From contig JABUSX010000386.1 of assembly GCA_021442545.1 (NCBI GenBank), positions 1-5,986 of the forward strand: 5,986 nt of DNA, written 5' to 3'. Position numbers and translations under genes: made by a program. Position 1 is the stretch's first letter, and each line of letters opens with the position of its first letter. Below, piece after piece: positions 1 to 5,986 of this stretch. Under the pieces are notes generated by a model that did not search any database, was not told the DNA's origin, and saw only the letters and a list, made by a program, of their open reading frames with translations. Origin of the DNA: Eubacterium sp. GTDB lineage: Bacteria > Bacillota > Clostridia > Lachnospirales > Lachnospiraceae.

Positions 1-1
1 T

Positions 2-1573
2 TACATGACAGAACAGAACCGGAAGGCACCCCTTACTGCACCGAATTTCTGCATGCTTCTCCGGAAATATATCGGAGGAGGTCATCTCCTCTCTGTAAGT
101 CAGCCCGGTCTGGAACGTGTAATCGAACTGGAGATTGAACGCAGGGATGAAATGGGAGATCTGCGGCGCTGGAAACTGATCGCTGAGATCATGGGTAAGC
201 ACAGCAATCTGATTCTCGTAAATGAAGAAAACCGGATTGTGGATGCGATCAAACATATTCCGTCATCAGTCAGTTCTGTGCGGGAAGTTCTTCCGGGAAG
301 GGAATGGTTTATTCCGAATACGGCCGGTAAGTCAGACCCTTTATCTGCCGCGCCTGAACTGCTTGCAGACCGTATCACAGAATCCGGAAAACCACTGTAC
401 AAGGCCATCTACTCCTCTCTCACCGGTTTCTCGCCCTCCATGGCAGAAGAAGTCTGTTTCCGGGCCTCTCTCGATGGTGCGCGTCAGGCATCTTCTTTTT
501 CCGGTACGGAAAAATACCGCCTTCAGGAAGCGCTGCATTCTGTCATGGGAACCGTAAAACAGAAGGATTTTCATCCCTGTATGATACTGCAGTCGAAGAT
601 GCCGCTGGAATTTTCGGCGGTGAAGATGAAAATCTACGAAGATCATCCGGTTCTTCCTTATGATTCTCCTTCAGTTCTTACGGAAGCCTTTTTCCGTGAA
701 AAAGAAAGACAGACGCGGATCCGCCAGAAAAGTGCCGATCTGCGTCATATTGTGCAGACGGCTCTGGAACGTCAGGTCAGAACCTTATCTCTTCAGGAAA
801 AGCAGATGAAAGATACGGAGAAGAAGGATATCTGCCGCCTGTACGGTGAACTTCTCTATACCTGGGGATACAGCATTCCGGCCGGTGAAAAGCAGGCAGA
901 ACTGGATAATTACCATGACGGAACCCGGATTACCGTACCGCTCGATCCGCAGCTTTCTGCGGCCTCAAATGCAGAAAAATACTATGCACGCTATACAAAA
1001 CTCAAACGAACAGCCGAGGCTTTACACGTACGTATGAATGAGACGCGCACGGCATTGTCTTATCTCGAGACAGTACTTCAGTCGCTGGAATCAGCCTCCG
1101 ACGAGGGGGATCTGTCCCAGATCCGTCAGGAACTGATCGACAGCGGTTACATACGAAAAACGAAACAAAACCAGAAAAAACGAATTCCTTCCGGTGAACC
1201 GCTTCACTTCCGTTCATCAGACGGCTTCGAAATATGGGTGGGGAAAAACAATTATCAGAATGAGGAGGTATCCTTCCGGATCGCCTCCGGTGAGGACTGG
1301 TGGTTCCATGCAAAGAAAATTCCCGGTTCTCATGTGATTCTGAAATCAGCCGGAAGGGAAGTGCCGGACCGGGCCTTTGAAGAAGCCGCTTCTCTTGCGG
1401 CTTATTATTCAAAGGGAAAGCTTGCACCGAAAGTTGAGATTGATTATACTTTAAGGAAGAATCTCAGAAAACCCTCCGGTGCACAGCCGGGGTTTGTTGT
1501 GTATTATACGAATTATTCCATGATGGCAGAACCTGTTGTCGCGGGCCCCGTACAGCTTGGAAATTCGTATTGA
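2..1573 (+). CDS. rqcH: Ribosome quality control protein RqcH (NFACT family, formerly FbpA-like), 5'-truncated by window edge
   Basis: RqcH binds 50S subunits that still carry a stalled peptidyl-tRNA and recruits tRNA-Ala to add a C-terminal alanine tail, marking the product for degradation (known for the family). Older annotations call it a fibronectin-binding protein. The frame is open to the left edge. The ATG at position 5 is probably internal, because family members have about 70 residues before the conserved block that here reads NFCMLLRKYIGGG (residues 14-26 counted from that ATG). Visible parts are the end of NFACT-N with EIMGKHSNLILV (61-72), a helix-hairpin-helix region around LTGFSPSMAEEV (139-150), a charged coiled-coil middle (about 230-370), and the NFACT-R domain (about 400-510) with GKNN (413-416), WWFHAKKIPGSHVIL (432-446) and RKNLRKPSGAQPGF (484-497). 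It ends in TGA. The usual Asp-Arg tRNA-contact motif reads Glu-Arg (37-38). The family call is secure; the exact start lies outside the window. Confidence 0.95.
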   Translation, partial: YMTEQNRKAPLTAPNFCMLLRKYIGGGHLLSVSQPGLERVIELEIERRDEMGDLRRWKLIAEIMGKHSNLILVNEENRIVDAIKHIPSSVSSVREVLPGREWFIPNTAGKSDPLSAAPELLADRITESGKPLYKAIYSSLTGFSPSMAEEVCFRASLDGARQASSFSGTEKYRLQEALHSVMGTVKQKDFHPCMILQSKMPLEFSAVKMKIYEDHPVLPYDSPSVLTEAFFREKERQTRIRQKSADLRHIVQTALERQVRTLSLQEKQMKDTEKKDICRLYGELLYTWGYSIPAGEKQAELDNYHDGTRITVPLDPQLSAASNAEKYYARYTKLKRTAEALHVRMNETRTALSYLETVLQSLESASDEGDLSQIRQELIDSGYIRKTKQNQKKRIPSGEPLHFRSSDGFEIWVGKNNYQNEEVSFRIASGEDWWFHAKKIPGSHVILKSAGREVPDRAFEEAASLAAYYSKGKLAPKVEIDYTLRKNLRKPSGAQPGFVVYYTNYSMMAEPVVAGPVQLGNSY

Positions 1574-1641
1574 ACGTTATAGCAGACAGGTACATTATAC
1601 TGTTTCGTTGTCAGTATTCCATATAGAAAGATCATTCGGAC

Positions 1642-4155
1642 ATGCAAAAGGGGAGCAGCCGCAAACAAAACAGAACGGAGCATGAACAGCAGTCAGCAGC
1701 GCGCCGGGTAATCCGTTATGAACCGGATCCGTACCAGGGACTTACCCGGGAACAGGTTCAGGAACGGATCCGTCAGGGCTGGGACAATCGTGCGGTGGCT
1801 CCGCCTTCAAAATCCGTCAAGGATATCATCAAAAGCAACGTCCTTACCTATTTCAACATTATCTTTCTGATTATCAGCATTCTTCTTTTCATGGTCGGAG
1901 CATATCGTGAGATGCTCTTCCTTCCGATCGTCATAATGAATGCTCTGATTGGTATCGTGCAGGAACTGCATGCCAAGAAGACCCTGGATAATCTCAATAT
2001 GCTGAATGCGCCGAAGGCACAGGTCGTGCGGGAAGGCAAGATCTTCACGATTCCGGCTGAGAGCCTTGTACTGGATGATATCGTGGTTTTCCAGGCCGGA
2101 AATCAGATCACGGCAGACGCCGTTATTTCTGAAGGCAGTGTATCGGTCAATGAGGCTCTCCTGACCGGTGAATCGGATGAAATCCGAAAGAATCCGGGTG
2201 ATATGCTTATGTCCGGTTCTTTTATTGTGTCCGGAACCTGTTATGCACGGCTGGAGAGAGTCGGTGCTCATTCCTATATCAATAAGCTGACGGCACAGGC
2301 TAAAACGATGAAGACCGGCGAGCAGTCGGAAATGATCCGTTCCCTGAACCGTATCGTTCTGGCTGCCGGAATTACTCTCGTTCCGATCGGTATCATGCTC
2401 TTCTATCAGTCTTACTATGTACACCAGAATACCATTTATGACAGTGTCACCACCTCGGTTGCAGCCGTTATCGGAATGATTCCGGAAGGGCTGTATCTCC
2501 TTTCAAGTGTAACGCTGGCTGCAGGTGTTGCAAAGCTGGCTATGAAAAAGGTACTGGTTCACGACATGAAATGCATTGAAACGCTGGCACGCGTTAATGT
2601 CCTTTGTGTGGATAAGACCGGTACGATTACTGAAAATAAAATGCAGGTCGAAACTGTCAGGACACTGCCTCCGTTTGAGCAGGATAAAAGTCTGCCTCCC
2701 ATTGATGAACTTCTGAGTGACTTTGCTGCTGCTCAGTCTGCAGATAATATTACGATGGAGGCTGTAAAAGCCTTCTTTGTAAAGCCAAGCGGCAGACCGG
2801 CAGATTTTGTGACCGGTTTTTCATCGACCTTTAAATACAGCAGTGCAGGCATCTCAGGGCGTTCCTATGTGCTCGGTGCTCCGGAATTTATCCTCATGGA
2901 AAAACTGCCGGATTATCAGGATATGATTGAAGAACAGAGTCGTAAAGGCTACCGTGTCCTGATTTTTGCCGAATATGCCGGAAGGCCGAACGGACAGGCT
3001 CTTACAGAGGAAACAACACCCCTTGCGCTGGTTGTTATCTCAAACAAGATCCGTAAGGATGCGGCAAAAACATTCCAGTTTTTCCATAAGCAGGGGGTCG
3101 TCGTCAAGGTCATTTCCGGTGATAACCCTGTGACGGTCTCGGAGGTTGCCACACAGGCCGGTATTGTCAATGCAGATAAGTATATCGATGCATCTACACT
3201 CAAAACCAAAGAAGACATTCGAAATGCAGTTCTTACCTATACGGTCTTCGGACGTGTAACGCCTGATCAGAAGCGGCAGTTCGTACGGGCATTGAAGGAT
3301 GCCGGCCGTACGGTTGCCATGACCGGTGACGGAATCAACGATGTTCTGGCTTTGAAGGATGCGGACTGTTCGGTTGCGATGGCCGCCGGCTCGGATGCTG
3401 CAGCGCAGTCTTCACAGCTGGTCCTTCTGGATAATGATTTTTCGCGTATGCCGGAGATCGTCATGGAAGGCCGGCAGATCGTCAATAATATGGAACGTTC
3501 CGGAAGTCTGTTCCTCGTTAAGAATATTTTTTCATTCCTGCTGGCACTGTTTTCGATTATCATCGGCTTCACTTATCCGCTGAAGCCGGCACAGCTTTCG
3601 CTGATCAGTATGTTTACGATCGGTGTTCCGGGATTTTTCCTTTCACAGCTTCCCAACAGGAATCTGATCAGGGGATCGTTTATACGTAACGTTCTGATCA
3701 AAGCCCTTCCGGCTGCTCTTACGGATTTTATCGTTATTGCGTCTCTCGTAGTTTTCGGAGAAGCCTTCAATGTCAGCTCCTATGATATTTCCACGGCGTG
3801 TACGATTCTTACTCTGATCGTCGGCTTTATGATCCTTTTCCACATCATCCAGCCGATGGACAAAATCAAGTGGATCATCTTCCTTGGCTGTATAGGAGGA
3901 TCTATAGTCGGCATGCTCTTTTTCCGAAGCTTTTTCGGAATCACAGGTATGTCGGTACGCTGCGTCATGCTCTTCGTAGTATTCTCCATTGCCACAGAGC
4001 CGATCCTGCGCTATCTCATCAAGCTTACTGAATTTCTTGCAGGACTGGCGGATCGTTCTGTAAAAACCGGAAAACCGTCTTCTAAAGGAGGTTCGAAATC
4101 ATCTGACGGACCCACTATAAAAGAGAGAATATCGAAGATGCGCAGAGAAAAGTAA
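1642..4155 (+). CDS. P-type cation-transporting ATPase, CtpE-like (P2-type, PEGL in M4)
   Basis: This is an integral membrane pump of 837 residues that uses ATP through a phospho-aspartate intermediate to move a cation. All catalytic motifs are present: actuator TGES (175-178), M4 PEGL (281-284), phosphorylation site DKTGT with Asp324, N-domain FSSTFKYS (393-400) and KGYRVL (435-440), SGDNP (492-496), and hinge TGDGIND (561-567). Hydrophobic blocks give about ten membrane helices: two near 66-108, two near 236-296 and six from about 620 to 796. There is no heavy-metal domain and no CPx motif, so it is not a copper or zinc P1B pump. PEGL with a short N-terminus resembles CtpE-like pumps, for which calcium and, in relatives, manganese have been discussed; the substrate here cannot be read from sequence. 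M6 (around FTIGVPGFFLSQLPN, 658-672) lacks the Asp of SERCA. The C-terminal tail (about 805-837) is Ser/Gly/Lys-rich and basic. ATG 1642 is the first start after an in-frame stop at 1624-1626; its ribosome site is weak (AGAAAG at 1625-1630). It lies 68 bases after rqcH, with no terminator between. Confidence 0.93.
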   Translation: MQKGSSRKQNRTEHEQQSAARRVIRYEPDPYQGLTREQVQERIRQGWDNRAVAPPSKSVKDIIKSNVLTYFNIIFLIISILLFMVGAYREMLFLPIVIMNALIGIVQELHAKKTLDNLNMLNAPKAQVVREGKIFTIPAESLVLDDIVVFQAGNQITADAVISEGSVSVNEALLTGESDEIRKNPGDMLMSGSFIVSGTCYARLERVGAHSYINKLTAQAKTMKTGEQSEMIRSLNRIVLAAGITLVPIGIMLFYQSYYVHQNTIYDSVTTSVAAVIGMIPEGLYLLSSVTLAAGVAKLAMKKVLVHDMKCIETLARVNVLCVDKTGTITENKMQVETVRTLPPFEQDKSLPPIDELLSDFAAAQSADNITMEAVKAFFVKPSGRPADFVTGFSSTFKYSSAGISGRSYVLGAPEFILMEKLPDYQDMIEEQSRKGYRVLIFAEYAGRPNGQALTEETTPLALVVISNKIRKDAAKTFQFFHKQGVVVKVISGDNPVTVSEVATQAGIVNADKYIDASTLKTKEDIRNAVLTYTVFGRVTPDQKRQFVRALKDAGRTVAMTGDGINDVLALKDADCSVAMAAGSDAAAQSSQLVLLDNDFSRMPEIVMEGRQIVNNMERSGSLFLVKNIFSFLLALFSIIIGFTYPLKPAQLSLISMFTIGVPGFFLSQLPNRNLIRGSFIRNVLIKALPAALTDFIVIASLVVFGEAFNVSSYDISTACTILTLIVGFMILFHIIQPMDKIKWIIFLGCIGGSIVGMLFFRSFFGITGMSVRCVMLFVVFSIATEPILRYLIKLTEFLAGLADRSVKTGKPSSKGGSKSSDGPTIKERISKMRREK

Positions 4156-4217
4156 AAGCAGAACGGGCTGTACACCAATACAACTTTATATGCTGTTCCG
4201 GAATCTCATTTTCCCAC

Positions 4218-4261
4218 AAAAAAAACCTCATTCGTCAGATTTTATCCGGCGAATGAGGTTT
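4218..4261 (-). terminator. Intrinsic terminator of oadA, probably bidirectional
   Basis: A perfect 12-bp inverted repeat pairs AAACCTCATTCG (4223-4234) with CGAATGAGGTTT (4250-4261). The stem can extend inward with a T-G wobble, C-G, one mismatch, then G-C and A-T, leaving a small loop at 4240-4244. Read on the minus strand, the stem is followed by eight uridines (A-tract at 4218-4225), the classic form of a Rho-independent terminator, 20 bases after the oadA stop codon. Read on the plus strand it is followed only by TTTAATTAATTA, a weaker uridine tract. It could still end transcription of the P-type ATPase, which stops 67 bases before the stem. No other hairpin is evident in 4156-4217. Confidence 0.9.
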
Positions 4262-4281
4262 AATTAATTACGTGCTGTATA

Positions 4282-5697
4282 TCAGACCGGATAGGCTCCG
4301 TTCTCTCTGTCTGCCTTTGTCACATCCAGACCTGTCTGCTGTGCATCACGATACTTGAAGTAATCGGTTGCGACCTGCGGGAACAGGGCATAGCTGAGAA
4401 CGTCCTCGTCCTGCTGCTTGTATGCTCCAAGCTCCTTGTCCAGTGTTTCAAGCTCAGGCTTCAGATCATCTGCGGGACGATGTGTGATCGGTTTTACGCC
4501 GTCAAGGGCTTTTTCCTGCAGCTCACTGTTGACCGGATCTGTCGTTGCACCGTAGCGGCCTGCAAGGATATCCTTCGTCTCTTTCGTAATCATCTTGTAA
4601 CGCTCGCCCATAACAACATTAAAGACAGCCTGCGTACCGACGATCTGTGAAGAAGGTGTAACAAGAGGCGGATTGCCAAGATCTTTCCGGACATTCGGAA
4701 CTTCTTCAAGCACATCATAGAACTTGTCTTCTGCATGCTGCGTGGCAAGCTGGCTTGTCAGATTTGAAAGCATACCGCCCGGCACCTGATAGACAAGCGT
4801 CTTGATGTTGACGCCGAGGTTTTTCGGATTCAGAAGTCCGTTGGCCAGACATTCGTCACGGTACGGACGGAAATAATCCGCAATTTCTTCCAGCTGCTTC
4901 ATATCCAGTCCGGTATCATAAGGTGTTCCGCGGAATACTTCAGCCATAACTTCCGTTGCCGGCTGTGAAGTTCCGAGTGCAAACGGACTGATCGCTGTGT
5001 CGATAATATCCACGCCGGCTTCTACGGCCTTCATGCAGGTCATGCTGGCTGCTCCGGAAGTATAGTGCGTATGCAGCTCAATCGGAAGCTTTGTGGTCTC
5101 TTTCAGAGCCGTAATAAGTTCTGTTGCCTGGTAAGGCAGAAGCAGACCGGCCATGTCTTTGATACAGATGGAATCGGCACCCATATCTTCGATCTGGCGG
5201 GCTTTCTTCGTCCAGTATTCCAATGTATAGGAATCTCCCAGCGTATAGGAAAGCGCCACCTGCGCTTCCACGCCTTCTTCCTTACGGGCAGCATTTACAC
5301 TGGATTCGAGATTTCTGAGATCGTTCATGCAGTCGAAAATACGGATGATATCGATACCGTTTTCGGCGGATTTCCGTACAAAATATTCCACAACATCATC
5401 GGCATACGGACGATAGCCGAGAATATTCTGGCCGCGGAAAAGCATCTGCAGCTTCGTTTTCTTGAAGCCTGCACGAAGCAGACGAAGACGCTCCCACGGA
5501 TCTTCCTTCAGGAAACGAAGGCAGGCATCAAAGGTTGCACCGCCCCAGCATTCTACGGCACGGTAACCGATATTATCCATTTTTTCAAGTATGGGCAGCA
5601 TGACCTCAGTCGGCATGCGCGTTGCAATCAGGGACTGGTGTGCATCACGCAGAACCGTTTCCGTGATCTGTAAGGGTTTTTTCTGTTGTTCAGGCAT
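4282..5697 (-). CDS. oadA: Oxaloacetate decarboxylase alpha subunit (carboxyltransferase), without biotinyl domain
   Basis: This cytoplasmic carboxyltransferase subunit moves the carboxyl group of oxaloacetate to the biotin of a carrier protein, releasing pyruvate. The membrane beta subunit then decarboxylates the carboxybiotin and exports Na+. The 471 residues form an HMGL-like TIM barrel followed by the PYC/OADA conserved domain. Active-site residues are visible: Asp18 in ETVLRDAHQS, Lys180 in CIKDMAG (the carboxylated lysine) and His209/His211 in ELHTHYTSG, the metal ligands. Also seen are FRGQNILGYRPYADD (87-101), IFDCMND (120-126), YQVPGGMLSNL (303-313) and TPSSQIVGTQA (347-357). Enterobacterial OadA is near 590 residues and ends in a Pro/Ala linker and biotin domain (MKM motif). 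Here the protein stops after the carboxyltransferase region, a form known in Bacillota that uses a separate carrier. The start has a strong ribosome site. It follows oadB on the same strand after 184 bases and ends at a strong terminator, so it is the last gene of its unit. Pyruvate carboxylase subunit B is the main alternative; the adjacent oadB argues against it. Confidence 0.94.
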   Translation of the reverse strand: MPEQQKKPLQITETVLRDAHQSLIATRMPTEVMLPILEKMDNIGYRAVECWGGATFDACLRFLKEDPWERLRLLRAGFKKTKLQMLFRGQNILGYRPYADDVVEYFVRKSAENGIDIIRIFDCMNDLRNLESSVNAARKEEGVEAQVALSYTLGDSYTLEYWTKKARQIEDMGADSICIKDMAGLLLPYQATELITALKETTKLPIELHTHYTSGAASMTCMKAVEAGVDIIDTAISPFALGTSQPATEVMAEVFRGTPYDTGLDMKQLEEIADYFRPYRDECLANGLLNPKNLGVNIKTLVYQVPGGMLSNLTSQLATQHAEDKFYDVLEEVPNVRKDLGNPPLVTPSSQIVGTQAVFNVVMGERYKMITKETKDILAGRYGATTDPVNSELQEKALDGVKPITHRPADDLKPELETLDKELGAYKQQDEDVLSYALFPQVATDYFKYRDAQQTGLDVTKADRENGAYPV

Positions 5698-5701
5698 ATT
5701 A

Positions 5702-5712
5702 CTCTCCTTCCT
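5702..5712 (-). promoter_or_regulatory. Strong ribosome binding site of oadA
   Basis: Read on the minus strand this is AGGAAGGAGAG. The core AAGGAG (complement of 5704-5709) lies 6 bases before the ATG at 5697, an ideal spacing. It fixes the oadA start at MPEQQKK. Confidence 0.85.
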
Positions 5713-5720
5713 GCTGCGGA

Positions 5721-5749
5721 TTCATATCCGTAATCAGACAAAGAATCAA
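5721..5749 (-). promoter_or_regulatory. Possible sigma-70-type promoter for oadA
   Basis: On the minus strand, TTGATT (complement of 5744-5749) is separated by exactly 17 bases from TATGAA (complement of 5721-5726). Each hexamer matches the consensus at four of six positions. Initiation would fall just before the oadA ribosome site, giving a very short leader. The region is AT-rich, so chance matches are likely. An internal promoter would explain the long gap after oadB, but this is inference. Confidence 0.3.
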
Positions 5750-5815
5750 AAAAGTATTACATAGACAAAAGAATAAATAAATGAGACTTTATGAATCATC
5801 CACTATCACGATTAC

Positions 5816-5873
5816 ACAGGAACTCCCATTCACTTTTTGAAAGCATGGATATTCAGATTATGGAAATTCCTGT
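5816..5873 (-). other. Imperfect long hairpin in the oadB-oadA gap
   Basis: ACAGGAA (5816-5822) is complementary to TTCCTGT (5867-5873), a 7-bp stem. After a 3-by-3 internal loop, CCAT (5826-5829) pairs with ATGG (5860-5863). Further small pairings are possible inside, such as TTCA (5829-5832) with TGAA (5838-5841). In the minus-strand transcript it would form 8 nt after the oadB stop codon. It lacks a following uridine tract, so it is not a standard terminator. It could stabilise or mark a processing point between the two cistrons, or be chance. Confidence 0.35.
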
Positions 5874-5881
5874 ACAGGTAC

Positions 5882-5986
5882 CTACATGACTCCGAAAACG
5901 GCCATAAACGTACCTGCCGCAACGGCAGTACCGATAACACCTGCGACGTTCGGCCCCATGGCATGCATCAGCAGGAAGTTCGTCGG
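5882..5986 (-). CDS. oadB: Sodium-translocating decarboxylase beta subunit, C-terminal end (5'-truncated by window edge)
   Basis: The minus strand is open from the right edge to a TAG stop (complement of 5882-5884), giving 34 residues of the C-terminus. They begin [19 protein letters not shown] and continue with a small-residue-rich helix ending MAVFGVM. The [17 protein letters not shown] block is the highly conserved end of the OadB/GcdB/MmdB family, the membrane subunit that couples carboxybiotin decarboxylation to Na+ export. Most of the gene lies to the right of the window. The substrate class is taken from the neighbouring oadA, because this subunit is nearly the same in oxaloacetate, methylmalonyl-CoA and glutaconyl-CoA decarboxylases. 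It is read in the same direction as oadA and lies directly before it. Confidence 0.9.
   Translation of the reverse strand, partial: PTNFLLMHAMGPNVAGVIGTAVAAGTFMAVFGVM

Noticed and set aside
5..7. ATG at position 5 as the start of rqcH
   Set aside because: The frame is open to the left edge, there is no room to see a ribosome site, and the family has about 70 more residues before this point.
74..92. Inverted repeat GAGGAG/CTCCTC with a 5-base loop near the left edge, with a Shine-Dalgarno-like GGAGGAGG
   Set aside because: It lies within conserved rqcH codons (IGGGHLLS) and has no start codon at a useful distance; it is explained by the protein sequence.
1570..1601. Possible promoter for the ATPase: TTGAAC (1570-1575) and TATACT (1596-1601)
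   Set aside because: The spacing is 20 bases, too long for a standard promoter, and the upstream box overlaps the rqcH stop. Co-transcription with rqcH is equally possible.
1574..1641. Riboswitch (such as the manganese yybP-ykoY type) before the ATPase
   Set aside because: The gap is only 68 bases, and no stable hairpin set or terminator is visible.
1807..2424. Open frame of 205 codons on the minus strand opposite the ATPase
   Set aside because: It lies wholly within the well-supported ATPase gene and its translation has no recognisable domain.
4084..4091. Near-perfect ribosome site AAAGGAGG inside the end of the ATPase gene
   Set aside because: No start codon follows at a suitable distance (the next ATG is at 4138 and is an in-frame codon of the ATPase); it encodes the Lys-Gly-Gly part of the tail.
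5065..5673. Long open frame of 202 codons on the plus strand opposite oadA
   Set aside because: It is a shadow of the oadA coding sequence; the minus strand encodes all conserved OadA motifs and this frame shows no recognisable family.
5797..5847. Mini open frame of 16 codons on the minus strand in the oadB-oadA gap (begins MLSKSEWEFL)
   Set aside because: There is no ribosome site before its ATG and it is too short to support without expression or conservation data.
1..5986. Mobile element, CRISPR array, tRNA, rRNA or defence system
   Set aside because: No terminal repeats, transposase or integrase, repeat-spacer pattern or RNA gene signature was seen; nearly all of the window is taken up by four housekeeping or metabolic genes.

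Overview
The window looks like ordinary chromosomal DNA from an anaerobic member of the Bacillota. Three things suggest this: an RqcH/FbpA-type NFACT protein, a CtpE-like P-type cation ATPase, and a sodium-pump oxaloacetate decarboxylase whose alpha subunit lacks the fused biotin domain. That combination fits fermentative Clostridia or Erysipelotrichia. The lineage is inferred from gene types and protein resemblance only, and no genus can be named.

Layout. On the plus strand, the left edge cuts into a gene for the ribosome-rescue protein RqcH (through 1573; about 70 N-terminal residues are missing). After a 68-base gap comes a complete 837-residue P-type ATPase (1642-4155). The two plus-strand genes then meet a minus-strand unit head-on. 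The 126-base convergent gap holds a strong stem-loop (4223-4261). Its A-tract at 4218-4225 makes it a good intrinsic terminator for the minus strand, with a weaker T-rich side for the plus strand. On the minus strand, reading right to left, are the last 34 codons of oadB (5882-5986, running off the right edge), a 184-base AT-rich gap, and the complete oadA gene (4282-5697).

How the genes fit together. OadA carries out the carboxyl transfer from oxaloacetate to a biotin carrier. OadB is the membrane subunit that decarboxylates carboxybiotin and exports Na+. They are two parts of one sodium-pumping enzyme. The biotin carrier is not in the window and OadA does not contain it, so it must be encoded elsewhere, most likely beyond the right edge. 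RqcH (protein quality control) and the ATPase (divalent cation transport) have no evident functional link to each other or to the decarboxylase.

I did not find a previously undescribed system, mobile element, CRISPR array, tRNA or rRNA. The points that deserve a second look are the oadB-oadA gap (long imperfect hairpin, short palindrome, possible internal promoter), an Asp-to-Glu change in the RqcH Asp-Arg motif, and the unusual ion-site and nucleotide-site residues of the ATPase.
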